The notes under the pieces were generated by a model that worked only from the letters and a program-made list of their open reading frames with translations, did not search any database and was not told the origin of the DNA. A DNA stretch of 64,000 bases, taken from Anthonomus grandis grandis (lineage: Eukaryota > Arthropoda > Insecta > Coleoptera > Curculionidae). A program made the translations under genes and the position numbers. Location of the stretch: positions 12,481,100 to 12,545,099 of the forward strand of contig NC_065554.1 of the NCBI RefSeq assembly GCF_022605725.1. Direction: 5' to 3'. Shown here piece by piece: positions 24,600 through 36,660 of this stretch. Numbering within the stretch: the stretch's first letter is position 1; every line of letters starts with the position of its first letter.

Positions 24600-24985
24600 A
24601 CCACTTTACCAAAACTCATTTTCACACCGTCCACCCCTTACCACTTCTTCTCCAAATCTTACCCGAACCCCTGGCACCTCCGCTACGGAGCGAGCCATAA
24701 CAATCCCCAGTGTTGAAATTCCTGAAATAGCCGCATAGGGAGGTTGGCCCCCCGATCGATGGCCCCCTTTAGCTAAAAATAGCACAGGGGGAAACTACGG
24801 CTGCCCTATATTCTCCAACGCCGCGAGAGAGAGGCTGCGGGTGCGAGCGAGAGGGCGGGCTTGGGAAGAAGTGACATTGAATTTCGCTATGTGAGAGCGA
24901 TACAGCCGCATTGGGGGGTTGAAGTTATGTTTTTTTGTTGTTATTATTTTGGAGAAGGGGAAACCCGGGGGTGTTCATGTAGGGG
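24600..24985. other. GC- and CpG-rich island of unknown role
   Basis: GC content is far above the surroundings, with many CpG dinucleotides, a (GA)n-like run (GCGAGAGAGAGGCTGCGGG) and runs of C or G at both ends. No transposon motif and no convincing coding frame was found. Candidates are a host promoter or 5' exon, a regulatory element, or a transposon fragment of unfamiliar type. The GAGA-like repeats would suit a promoter or Polycomb-type element, but this is speculative. Confidence 0.35.
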
Positions 24986-25318
24986 GTATCGAGTAATGTG
25001 AACATATTTAAAAGGCTTGTTCGAGGGTGGTTGAGTAGGTTTGAAAACTAGTATTGTGAAAATAATGTTTTTCTTTTTGTATAAATCGAATATCTTATTT
25101 AACAACGTTTTTTGATAATTGAACTTAGAAAATAGATACTTAAAATAGATAAATGAAAAAACTGCTAGTATTTCTAAAATTATTTTCTAACTATACTTAG
25201 GCCTGTTTAAAATGTTAATTAGTATATTATTTAAAACAATAGTAATAAATAGAGGGTTTTTGATAAGTAATCAAACCCTGGGGCGTATGCCTGTTACCAA
25301 TTTTAAACCTTTTACCGC

Positions 25319-25351
25319 CTGATGATGGACACCACTGTGTCCGAAATATGT
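25319..25351 (+). ncRNA. Third hammerhead-like motif
   Basis: CUGAUGA, then U, then a perfect 6-bp stem GGACAC/GUGUCC closed by CACU, then GAAA followed by UAUGU. Layout, including the extra U after CUGAUGA, is the same as in the pair at 22.8 and 23.1 kb, with a different stem II sequence. Stem III and the cleavage site are less clear here. Confidence 0.4.
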
Positions 25352-25539
25352 AGGAAATGGGAGACTGGAGGATTTTCATTTTACCTTAACCTATGACTCC
25401 ACTGCAAGTATGGACTATTTCTTCACTATTATTTAAAAGGTTACAATCATGCTAATAAAATTGTGGACTCATAGATTCAGACGACGTCAGTTTATTTTAT
25501 TGTTTAGTTGCCTTCAAAAATTCGAAAATTCTAATGAAG

Positions 25540-26720
25540 TAGATGGACTTCCTTAAGGCTTTTGACAGTATTAGCGTTATGGCTGTCAAAGCTTGAGTAA
25601 ATATAAAAAAAAATATTTTTACGACATATTGGACTCTCTGAAACCTGGTTGCAAGAAGAAGATTCCAGTTTAGAAACTCCTTCAAATACATACCGTGTGT
25701 ATCGAGCTATATCGATTTTGTGTAATTTACAATCAAATTTATTAAAAAAAAAAAACTATTTATCTCTCCTGACCAACATGGGCTTATGAAGTATAAGTGA
25801 AGACTAGATTCATCACTAATTTGAGATGTCTTTCTCAGCCTATATGCTCCACTCTTTATAATCAGGGACAAGTCGATGTAATTTATACCGATTTTCAAAA
25901 GGCATTTGATCAGATTGAGAAGGGTGAAAGGTTAAGAAAAGGTTAGGATTTTCAGAAAAATTAATAAAACTTCTTTGATCTAACCTACTGAAAAGATATT
26001 AATTTCTTGAAGTAGAGGAATTTAAATAGCCATATAGAGGCAGAATATAATAAATAATTCATACCAAATGAATTCTTAAGAAGTAATAAGATGCACTATT
26101 AAAAAACATTTCGGTAATACTTTTGAAACTTATAGTTTTAATAAAAATTTTGAATTAGTTACGCTTTCAGCTGTAAAGCAAGGATTCATAATAGGAAATT
26201 GCACAGCATTTAAAAATTTAGAGGTTTTTTAATTCTTATTTAATTCTTTGGTAAGATCAAAGGTTGAACACTGTACAATTGTTTGGCATCCAAATTTTCA
26301 AATCCTATAGAGGTTCTCTGGAATCAATACAAAGGAAGTTTGTTCAGTATTTGGTATTTGAACACGATGTGATGACTATATCCATTAAGGGCAACTTTTC
26401 ATGCTCTTCTTTTAAATAGATTTAATTAATAGCTTGGACAATCAAACAAAATTATTGTTATAGCAGTTTTACATAATCTATTTTATAATAAAATAAATTT
26501 AATTTTTTTGCTTAATCATGTGAGTTTTAAGATGCCAAGATTAAATTTAAAAAATTCATATTTGTTTTACTGCTAGCATCTCAACACGAATATGCTACTT
26601 AGATCTCCTTTACACTACGTCTACAAAATACAACCACTTTGGTAATAAAACTGGCATACTTGCAGATCCTTTATAGTCTAGTAAACGGAAACTGTTATGA
26701 CAATGTATGGATTTATTCTT
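25540..26720 (+). pseudogene. Jockey-like LINE relic (endonuclease piece, then reverse transcriptase)
   Basis: About 25625-25705 reads GLSETWLQEEDSSLE and NTYRVYR, the core of the apurinic endonuclease of LINEs (L.ETWL). After a deletion the RT follows: LSPDQHGLMKY (about 25768), VIYTDFQKAFDQIEKG (about 25878; first catalytic Asp), then a poorly preserved AVKQG region. The post-RT region reads SLVRSKVEHCTIVWHP (about 26250), NLFYNKINLIFLLNHVSFKM (about 26475), and NTNMLLRSPLHYVY at the end. Frameshifts are frequent. The order endonuclease-RT-C-terminus on one strand suggests one internally deleted copy. Confidence 0.75.
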
Positions 26721-27344
26721 TTGTATTTGTTAGATGCATTAATATTATGCTTGACTCTTCTTTTTCTTAATATATAATTTTATTTTGTAGTTTAGATTAA
26801 AAAAAACTTTAGTTTCATTAGCTTCATTATGATTTATTATCAATTTTTGTATTTCCTGTAAGTGGGTGACTCTTGAAAATTCAAAATATTTATTTACTTA
26901 TAAATAAGCTATTTCCTAGGGCGAAATTACAAATTGTAGGTAAAATGGCTGTACTTTGAATTTTGTTTTATAGTAAGTACCCTATACTGCTTGGGTAACT
27001 TTTCAGTAAATTTCCATACAAGCTTTTTCTATTTCTAGTGTTTTTCTTCTATCAAAATATCACTAAGATAATTGAAAAACATAATATGCAACAAAAATGT
27101 TAAATCAAAAAACTCTTCAGCATTCCTAGGAACTAAAATATAAATGTTTCAATTTTACCTCTTGAAAGTTAAAATTGTTTCACAATGGCCAAATCGATCG
27201 ACCCTTATTTTATATCTCCATTTTATCGGTTTCTCATTGTCAATATTGGAGAAAAGTAGTTTAAACTACATCTGAAAAATGTTTGGTACATCATTTTTAC
27301 TGAAGAATAGGTACGTTATAAAAAATATTTTATAATAAAGATAA
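26721..27344. other. No gene seen
   Basis: AT-rich sequence, no recognisable motif in any frame. Confidence 0.5.
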
Positions 27345-28877
27345 ATTAATAAATTAGAAAGTGTTTATTATATTGAATATTTATGACAAAATATTTCGGA
27401 AAAAACGCAAAAACTCATCTACTAAAACATTTTGCGGCCTTTAAAAACATATTACAACATTTTTAATTCAACCCCTCCGAAAGGGTAACTCTACTCAATT
27501 TTTTTAATGGGATGATACCACTTATAGCACCTTGTTAGAAAGCTCATTTAAAAATGAAATTGACAGTGTACTTATTTTTGAAACGAATTAACCCTTGACT
27601 TTAAATTGAAAAAACTGTTTAGAAGTATGAAAATTAAAAACAAAATATCTCGACATTAAATGCGTATTTTCTTGGTCTTGAGAAAACGACCAATCGCTAA
27701 AAAATAATCTGAGTCATATCATACGAACTCAGATAAGGTCAGGACTTACTCCACATATTTTTTAAATTCTTTTTAATTTTTGAAATGAAATTAGGTCATT
27801 TCTGATAGTGTTACTACTAAGATTTAAGATTTAAAAGATGATAAAAGTGATACTTTTTTCATTTAAAAAAAAACTATTTGTTACTTAAGTAACTGTTCGA
27901 AATGAAAATTATTTATTTTGTGACAAAGCTCTAAACGAGGATAAAATTCTTAAAACATTCGGCGTAATTAATTGAATTTCGTTTTTGATTCTCTGTTTTA
28001 ATTCTTCAATATTCCAATAGTAAAAAGCTAATATAGTAAAATCAGGTGACCATGTTGGATATTTAATTCTACGTCTCTTTCCAATTTATCTATTGCGGAA
28101 AAAATTATTAAGAAATTGTGCTACATTAGCAGCATTATCAGGAGGTGCATAATCTTGCTAAGAGTAGATTCGTTTGTCAGTATTTTTTTTTAAGTAGGAA
28201 ATACCCGTGTTAATTCTGGCACTAGTGTACTTTGTAAGAATTCAAGATTTCCGTCACTAGTTAAATTGTTATCAAAAAATATTAGGTGAATACTTTAATC
28301 TCCGATATTTTAAGCCTACAGTTTTTGCTTGATTTTGTGTGTGCTGCTCGACCACCCACTTTGAAGTACTGCGTTTTGGCGTAAATAAATACTTAAAATA
28401 AACAGTACTTACTTCACGAAAGAGCACTTTTCTAAAAGTACCTATCCATTCTTTAACTGGACCTCACAAAAACCGTTCTGTGCGTTTTTTTATTAAATAC
28501 AATTTTAAATTATTTTATTCACATAAATGTTGTACGGTGGGATCTACATAAATTTGGGGCAATTATGTCATTTTATAGCGACTAATCAAGATGAACGAAA
28601 TACGCATTTAACCTTAATATTTTGTTTTTAATTTTCGTTCCTTTTGACAGTTTTTCTCAATTTAACAGTTTTTTTTTCAAAAGCATAAGTACACTCTTAA
28701 TTTCCATTATAAAAGAGCTTTCCAACAATGTGCTACAAGTGACATCTTTTTTTATCATAATCTTTTTACACATTTTTAAAAACGGAAAAAAATCTTAGTA
28801 GACTTGTTTTTGTATTTTTCTGAAATATTTTATTCAAGAACCCTAGCGATTTTATTCCATTTACAGTCCACACCCTG
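27345..28877. mobile_element. Mariner-like element with ~330-bp inverted repeats
   Basis: The right end, read inward, starts CAGGGTGTGGACTGTAAATG and is flanked by TA (28878-28879). The left end is decayed and placed at about 27345 by alignment of the arms. The arms share AAAATATTTC, AAATTAAAAACAAAATAT and TAAATGCGTATTT in the same order. A minus-strand transposase relic lies between. Confidence 0.75.
27890..28330 (-). pseudogene. Mariner-like transposase relic (catalytic C-terminal half)
   Basis: On the minus strand, across frames: NLTSDGNLEFLQSTLVPEL, YSQQDYAPPDNAANVAQFL (second catalytic Asp in QQD), NNFFRNR, and PTWSPDFTILAFYYW. In the last, the usual PLD is ILA, so the third catalytic Asp is lost. 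The tail IEELKQRIKNEIQLITPNVL follows. The N-terminal DNA-binding half was not recognised. Confidence 0.75.
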
Positions 28878-28959
28878 TATAAGGGTCAATCATCAATTGC
28901 TTTGATTAACAAAATATAAAAAAGTGAATTTTAAGGATTAACTTAGCAACAGTAAATAT

Positions 28960-30330
28960 TTCCTATTTCCCACCTGTACTAGACGAGGGAAGACTGCACT
29001 AACAATTATATAGTGCTTGGAGCTGAATAAGTAATCCCTGCCACAAATTTCCTTAGCTGTTACAGAGGCCTTTGTTTTGTCAGCTTAAGGACTCAAGGAC
29101 ATTCCTTAAAGACATTGACACGAGCCATCTTCCTCTAAGGCAGCATCAATAGCCTGAGGCGTTTAGCATCCTTTGTTAAGAGTTTGGGAGGCTAGGGTTT
29201 TAAAGTGTCATAAGCCTCAAAGTATCCTGCGTTTGATGTTGAAAATCGGTACCCTCACCCCGTAGAGACGAACAAAAGGTGATTGAGATAAGGTTAGGCA
29301 TTTTTTCTAGCAGAGCCACTTTAAACTATTGAGCAGCTTAACTACAGTCAAGCCACTAGGAGGTTGACCTTATCAATTCCAAGCATAAGAGACCGAGGTC
29401 TAAGCCCCTTCAACAGCCTCAGCTTTCTACTTCCTCTTTTTTGGCATCATATATACATAATACAGATACAGATAAGTGTGATTCTCGTCTCACAGTCAGA
29501 AGCGTTACTGCCTGGGGCTTTAACAATTACGCAATATCGATAGATTCGCAGGGTTCAAGTTTGGAACTTGAAAACTGGGCTTGGGTCAAGTAGTAGAACC
29601 ATGTAACAGACATTATTTGTATACTCTCGACCCATGTCGGGGGTAGTTTAAAATCTCTTCATGTAAGTTCAATAAATTCAAGAGAGGAGGCGTACGGCAG
29701 TTCAGTCTGTTTAGCCCAATACCGAATGAACGTTAGACTATCTCTTTGGTCCAATCTCATCAGTAGGCTATTTGTCTTTGGCAGGTTTGATTTAATGGCT
29801 TGGTCAAGTCCCTAATTGCGATAAGGACATATCATAATTAATATAGTGAAGGTATTGTTTTGCTTTACTCCTGTATTAAGTTTCTCGAGCATCTTATATA
29901 ATCATCTTTTCTTAGTTGCTCTAAATTTTTGGTGTGCCATAGGGGTGGCAGGTGGTTCACTTGCTTTGTTGGTTTATGGTTTCGAGTTTTTCTCAATCGG
30001 ATATTCCTTTAATTTACGATCTTCAAGAAAATTGATTAAGAATGCATGCTTGGATCTGAATCATTGATATTTTGGATTCATGCATACTTACTTATCAATA
30101 ATGTCCTTCTTCTTCATTCTTATTGTAGATAGTCTAAACATAGCCCTTCTGGCAGTCTTCTCTATAGACGGATGCATAGGTGTACGATCAAGTATAGCCT
30201 CTATTGTTGCTGTTAAATTTTTTTTCGTAGCTCCTGTACTATACATAGTTGCTAATCTTTACAGTTTATCAAGTCTTTGCCTTGTTGTACTCAGCTTTAT
30301 CCAAATTCTATCTCATATGTAACTATGGGT
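28960..30330 (-). pseudogene. Minus-strand R1/I-like LINE relic (post-RT region, possibly RNase H and C-terminus)
   Basis: From 30310 down to 30070 on the minus strand one frame reads RQRLDKL (stop) RLATMYSTGATKKN, then EAILDRTPMHPSIEKTARRA and MFRLSTIRMKKKD. This is the 'VQRLA...TGA...TP..ALE..L...PL' region that follows the RT in R1/I-group LINEs. Sequence down to 28960 has raised GC and a possible zinc-knuckle-like end, but no clear RNase H motif, so its inclusion is inferred. The + strand ORFs at 29846-30322 are shadows of this region. Confidence 0.55.
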
Positions 30331-30533
30331 TTCATATCATGGTATTAGTATTTTGAGAACGCATAAATACTAAGCTTCAGCACTCTACGGTGCCTTTTTT
30401 GAGTCTAGCTTCTAGATTACTTTTTCAGCTTTGCATCATCACCTTCATTTTTTACAATGACAAACATAAAGAAAACCTGTATGACTATCAAATGTATGTT
30501 TTACCAAAGTCCATATATTTCAACTGAAATATA

Positions 30534-32347
30534 CAGTGTCTCTAAAAGGTCAAAATCCTAGGACATATTCCCGGTCAAACAAGGTCAAAACAAGCTGATC
30601 TAAAGCAACTTACTTTAATCTAAAGTTGCTTCGTTTCGCAGTTATAGGGTGTTAAATTTAAAATATAAAAATCTCTTTTATTTAATTTTTTTAATATTTT
30701 GCGACATACCACTTTAAAAATTGCTTGTTAAAAATTGAGCCTTGGGGTCTTTTGGTATGAGAAACTTGGAAATGGGCATCTTTTTACTATGGCCGATAGT
30801 GAGTGCTCCATACTGCACTGTTGATGGTATAAAATAACCATCACTTTTTTGCAAGTGTGGTTTTTTTTTGCAAAGAAAATAAAAACCAAGATATTATCTG
30901 TTACCAAGATATTTCGAGTTTTAGTTTTTGATGCCGCATTGGAATAACAAAGAAATGGAATTCAATTTTTTGTGTTGTCAATTTTAACGTAGTTTGCAGG
31001 TAGATTTTTTACATTTAATGAGAAACCAAATTTATAAGAAGTATTATAAGTAATTTATTTAAAGTAATTTTAATTATTATAAACTTTTAACGATTCTTCA
31101 AAATGACTTCCGTCAATATGAATACACATATTAACACGGCGTAAAAAGTTAAGAAGTACTCTTTGCATCAACTCCCTATCGTTCTTCAATATGTTGGCTG
31201 CATTTTGATTTCTTGTCCATAACTCTTCTTTTTTAGTAATTGTGCAAGAGTACAGCATCGTTTTTAAAGACCTCCCACAAAAAATAATCTAATGGAGTCA
31301 AGTCCGGTGAGCGTGGTGACCAGTTTACAGAAGCATCATTTCCTCTTCCAATCCATCTATTTGGATATTGTTGATGCAAATAGTTCCGAACATTGAAAGT
31401 GAATTGCAGTGGAGCACCATTATGCATGAACCACATATCTTGCCGAAGTTGTAATGGCAATTCTTCTAATAAATCTAGCAGCGTATTTTTTAATGTTCTA
31501 AATAAGTCACACCAGTTAGCCTTGGTGGTAAAATTACAGGACCGATTATAAAATTGCCAATGATTCCCGCATTGACCACACATTGACCCTAAACTCATGT
31601 TGAAAATGAGTTATTTTAGTGGCATCGGGATTCTCATCAGCGTAAACATGTTCATTATGAATATTAGTTACACCACTTCTCGTAAAGCATGCTTTATCTA
31701 TAAAAAAAATTTTTTTGACAAAATTTAAATTTTGTCTATTTTCATTGACAAATTGACAGAAGCCCAAACGTTGTTGAAAATCTGTACGCAAAAGGTCTTG
31801 TACTTTTTGGATATAGTACGTTCTTTGAACCACATCCTTTAGATGCTCATACTTCTAAACCTAAGCGTCTGGTGGTTAATGCAGGATCTTCATGGATTCT
31901 TTCCAAAATGTGTTCCCTTATCTGAGGAATCCTTATCATACGGTGCATAATTGACAGTTATAGGAGTAACCTACCCGTTTCACGAAGGCGTCCTAAATAG
32001 CAGCAAATGCTTGATGATTTAGTATACGCTGATTTGGAAATATTTGCTTATATACCCTAAAACTTTTCGGCCATTTCACAATATTCAAAAACTAATAACG
32101 TATACGTCATTTCTGCAAAACTGTATCTTTCAGCTATTTTAACAAATTAGAAATTTAATTTTTACACACAAGCTTAAAACACCTTATTTATTTCCACACT
32201 GGCAAATTCTTACTGAAACACTTATCGTACCAAATCAAACGATACTTTTTTCCGAACATATGGGTTCTAACAAGAGTACCTTTTTTACTCAAAATTTTTG
32301 ACGTCAGGAGTATGTCCTAGGATTTTGTACAGACCTTTTAGGTATGG
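30534..32347. mobile_element. Mariner-like element, minus-strand transposase
   Basis: The left end CAGTGTCTCTAAAAGGTC follows TA. The right side, read inward, has CCTAAAAGGTCTGTACAAA and then AATCCTAGGACATA, which is also in the left arm (CAAAATCCTAGGACATATTC). The outermost right bases are decayed or replaced, so that border is approximate. Confidence 0.75.
31090..32130 (-). pseudogene. Mariner-like transposase pseudogene
   Basis: Minus strand. The N-terminus is decayed, then REHILERIHEDPALTTRRLG (helix-turn-helix region), YIQKVQDLLRTDFQQRLGFC, and FFIDKACFTRSGVTNIHNEH (D then C/S-FTR; first catalytic Asp). FRVNVWS is next, then MWFMHNGAPLQFTFNVRNYL (QDGAP has become HNGAP, so the second Asp is lost), YPNRWIGRG, and SPRSPDLTPLDYFLW (third Asp). 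The tail RVNMCIHIDGSHFEES follows. Three open frames at 31070-31833 cover the catalytic part with two frameshifts. An extra Asn-Asp-Ala stretch after WIGRG looks like a small insertion. Confidence 0.88.
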
Positions 32348-32545
32348 TCAATTATTCAAGTTCAAATATATAGACTTTGGTTTTACCCACCCGAATTTAA
32401 TTTATTCTGACCGTAACTTAGGAATTCCTAAAATAGCAACAAAAATAATTAATTATAGAGATTTCAAAACTTTTGACGTCAAAAGTTTTGACTCGGACTT
32501 AATAATATTTGAGAAGCCTCTTCACCTACAAATAGTTGCTTAATT
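32345..32545 (+). pseudogene. LINE fragment (endonuclease-RT linker)
   Basis: One open frame reads FTHPNLIYSDRNLGIP and then KIINYRDFKTFDVKSFDSDL, the linker of jockey-like LINEs ('INYRDFK.FD...F..DL'). It begins where the mariner-like element ends. No RT motif follows. Confidence 0.65.
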
Positions 32546-34985
32546 ATATAAATAAGCCCATGCTTGTATGCCAATCAGATTTTCGAAAACAACCTACGAC
32601 ATCCATAGCATTTGGTTTATGAGACGGATATAAAGAAAACATCTGGTACTCTCAACAATACGAGCAATAAGGATCTTAGAAATATTCATTTTAAAATAAT
32701 CCTAAACTATCAAATTAAAATTGTAGATATAGATATAGAGTTAAATAATTCGAATATAAATTTTGTAATTTTTTAGTCAAACCAAATTTAAACAAATTGG
32801 CTCTAAAGATAAAGAAAGCATCGGCTTCCGGTTGCTTGCTTAAAAATTCGCCTCCATGTTTCGAAAACATCTTTATCCCCTTATTTACATATAAAGTATT
32901 TTGAGATTTTGCATTTCCAGAAACAACCTCTTTCTTTGATTGGATTTTTGTTATTCTTTACCTGTATATGGAAGTCAGGATTTCTGATCGATTTTTTTAG
33001 TTATAAATAAATAGTGGTACATCCCATTGAACTGCATTTAAATATTATGTTATAGCATCATAAAATTTTGCAAAATCATGTAGGACTTTTAAAATACTAG
33101 TGGATAATTAATCCTGTTTGAGTTGTTCATATGAAAAATTATAAATTAATTGGCTTAATTAAAATGTAAAGTTACGCAAAAATACTGGAATACACAATAT
33201 TTTAATATTATTTTAAGCTTTAAATGAATTGTAGCTTCATTTGTTATAATTTATTTAGGAGCCCATATTATTTTAAAATAATGTTTGTATATTTTTTATA
33301 TATATTTATTAGAGTTTATGTTATTACGTTATTTTATATAAATAGTAAGAAAATTGTAATATTTTATTTAAAATACAATAATTTAATTTTTATATTTTAT
33401 AGTAGTTTTGTTATAGGTGGTTAGAAATTGAAAAAAAAAGAAGTTTTATTAATTTTCTTCATAAATTATTATGGGATTTTTGCAAATTTTAATCACTTCA
33501 TTCAATTTTAGTACAACAAAAATTGATACATCAAAGAATAAAAGGTCTGTTATTATTGAGTGTGTGGTTTATTTAGACTGTTTTCAGTAAATATACATAT
33601 CAGATGTTCATGGAAATTTTCCATGCCTAATGTCTTCAGTTGATAAATATACGAGTAAAAAATATAATTTACATTACAAAAATGTAAACGTAGTTATCCT
33701 ACATATAGGCGCTGTTTTAAACTGTATACATTTAATGTCTCTCTTTCATATGCTGAAGTTCATCTCAGTTTACATTCTTTCATTTTAGCCTACCTTTTGT
33801 TATTGAATTTTTATCATTGTCTAGATCCGTACGGTAAATTACACACTGATGAAAGTGGTAGTTGAGTGATGCAATAATATTGACAAAATATATCGGTGGT
33901 GCATAAGAATAACACAAGACCAAGCACTATACAGTCAGTTATATTTACTCTTTTAAAATTACACGACCTGAATTTCAAGACCAACCCTGTTGGGAATAAC
34001 TTTACTACTTGACTGATAAGAAAAACGAGTTCCCGCCCGAAGTCTCGCTTTCTCGTCTTTTACACCTTTTGGACTACAATAAGTCATACTTAATCGTCTT
34101 GACTGTCTTAATTATATTTATCGAGTGTTTTTCCTTGGATCGGTCTCCTCAAAACCTTCAGGGCGCTAGTTGAAACAGCGTTGTTACGTTTAATTAAAGT
34201 CAGCAAAATATACCAAACCGTACAATTAGTTAATTATAAATTAAAAGCCAGAACTAAACTAAGAAAAAAATAACAAAATAAAAGTACAACTACATATACA
34301 TATATAAGTACATATATATTTACTTCTTATTATTTTGATAGAAATGTTCAAAAAATATGCATACAAAAAGTCTTCTTATAATGCTGAACTATAAATTTTT
34401 TTAGGATTTTTTTTCCTAATAGTTCTAATGTTTGGGACGAATGCTAAGCGAAACTAAATTAAATAGTTCAGACCAAAATATGTCATATTTTTTGTTTAAA
34501 GCAAACTAGGAATCCTGACAGCCTCCACTTTTTGTCTGATCATTTAACATAGGTTATCTTAATTAAACAGACTATATAGACATAATAAGACAATGGTACT
34601 GATAATCTTATGTCTTGGTTATTTAAATTTTATTATCCATAACCTAGTATCTACACATACGCTGAGATTTATTTCTTTTCTACAGATTTAAAATATATCT
34701 CGTAAGTCGTAAATAAATCAACTCGTTTACAACTCGTCATGTTGTAAACGAGTTGCATGTTGTTCCAATTTTGCAAATGTCCATTGCAGTAGATAGATCA
34801 TTTTGTTTTTTTCTACCAACTTGGAGTCTTAATTTCTAAGCCGTTCTCTATTTTATTGACATACAGGAACTTTAGAAATAAAAAAAACGACTTTTAAAAT
34901 GATTTTATTAATTTACATTTAGTTTATATATTTTACTTGATAGATATTAAATAACAAGGTTAAGGTTTTTAATGCTTGTATTCTT
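32546..34985. other. No gene seen; one hairpin
   Basis: AT-rich with a somewhat GC-richer patch at about 33980-34200. The open frame at 33224-33424 is AT-driven and unconvincing. Confidence 0.45.
34719..34755. repeat. Perfect 15-bp inverted repeat with 7-nt loop
   Basis: CAACTCGTTTACAAC at 34719-34733 and its exact reverse complement at 34741-34755, with loop TCGTCAT. It is not followed by a T-run and no function is evident. Confidence 0.7.
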
Positions 34986-36660
34986 ACTATTTTCGATAAA
35001 CTTGCACCATACATAACAAATAAAATAACAAAACGAAAGAGTCCTTGGATTACAGACAATAGAAGATATATTATGCTTTTAGAAAATAGTACTCTTTTAA
35101 AATGTGAGAAAAAAACAGTAAATAGTTAGAATTACCATCGCCAACTTCGAAACAAAGACACAATAGCTGTTGACCGAGAAAAGAAGTGCTACCTTCATCA
35201 AACATTGCGCAGAGTAAGAAAAAAAAAGAATGAAAACTGAAAGGCAAAGTATTCACTAAAAACCTCGTATTGAAATTCTTAGCTAGTTAGCTGATCTCAA
35301 AACCACTCATAATTTTTTCATAAATTTTGCCATTTACAGTTGTCCAAATCCAAAAACTTTGTATTTTATCTCCAAAACTCTGAAGCCGTTGGTAAAGATG
35401 GGATAAATTTGGCTATGCTGCTAACTGTTGTCAATTTATTCTCTAATTTATTTGTAGTCTACTTTTCCAAAGGCTTAGAAATCTTCATGTCTACTTCCAA
35501 TATCCGAAGTCGCATTACCGAGTCAATTATCCGAACAGCATTCTTCCTACCAGAAATTTATTTATCTTGAAAATATTAGAGAAAGTTTTGGAAAACCAAA
35601 TAGGAAATTCTGCAGATAGATTTGCTATTTTGCCTCCTGTTCAATCTGGATTCAGAATGGACTACAACTGTTCCGCTACCCTCCTCAAGGTAATATCTGA
35701 TATACTTTAAGCGGCTGATCGTAATGAATTAATAACTTTAGTATTATTGGACTATTCCAAGGCTTTAACTAAACTAAGTCATAAACTATTTTTAGCGATC
35801 TTAATCTATTTGGGCTTTGAAAGAAATGCGTAATGCCTTATCAAGAAAAATTTAATCAGTCCGTAAAAATCAATGGCCAGTTGTCTTGTTTTTTGATCCT
35901 TGCTTGCAGGATGCCACAAGGACCCATCCCTGGAACTTTGTTCCTCACTTTATCATTTATCTCATTTCCTTTTTTTTATCTTAGTTGTTACTCCATATAT
36001 ACTGATGACACAGATATTTGCTTGTAATTTTTACCCGATAAAAGTGAAGAAGCTAACGAACGTATTCCTCGAGATCTAGCACTACTTACCAGAGCCGCCA
36101 AAGATCACTGTTTAGCATTAAATCTAAATAAATGCCAGAATCTTCTCTTTGGTAGGATTTAGTGTAGAGACAAGTATAAAAACCTTGTAAAAATTCATGC
36201 AGATAGCAGAAGGATTAAATTTACTGCATTAGTTAAAAATCTTGGTCTACTATTGAATGCTAACCTAAGATTTCGAGAACATATTAACAATTGCATTAAA
36301 AAGGCATTTATAGAATTTATAGAAATTACTTTACAGTTAAAGACATCTACTTACTAAAGGACTTAGAATAAATTTGTGCGACAGTCTTGTATTATCCAAC
36401 TTTACTTATTGTGATGTCGTATATTGCCTTCTGGCAAGCGTATTCAATACGTCCAGAATTGTTACATAAGACTAGTAAATGTAATAAGAAAGCACGATAA
36501 ATGTGTGAGTGATAAGATGAAGTGGTTAGATATGGCTAAAAAAAGGTTAATACATAGTCTTTTAACATTCAACAAAATTAACATTCAACACGTGTCGAGA
36601 ATAAAAATAAAGAGTTTTAGTTACCGGTAAAACTGTCTCGTAATTTAAGTGTCACACCAA
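34986..36660 (+). pseudogene. Degenerate jockey-like LINE ORF2 (linker, reverse transcriptase, C-terminus)
   Basis: The linker reads FDKLAPYITNKITKRKSPWI (about 34996) and NYHRQLRNKDTIAVDREKKC (about 35130). RT: AVGKDGINLAMLL (about 35385), FAILPPVQSGFRMDYNCSAT (about 35625), LVLLDYSKAL (about 35740, KAFD altered), and GCHKDP in place of GVPQGS (about 35910). The catalytic box is read as YTDDT.IC in one frame (about 35998). The post-RT region has VKNLGL.LN..LRFREHI (about 36235). The longest intact pieces are under 80 codons. Wording (LDYSKAF, PQG, TDDTQI) fits a jockey-superclade element. Confidence 0.8.

Noticed and set aside
29846..30322. Two plus-strand hydrophobic open frames that look like membrane proteins
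   Set aside because: They are antisense shadows of the R1/I-like LINE, whose minus-strand frame has a clear motif run.
33224..33424. Hydrophobic 66-codon frame
   Set aside because: Composition is Phe/Tyr/Ile/Asn driven by AT bias. No signal peptide logic, no homology.
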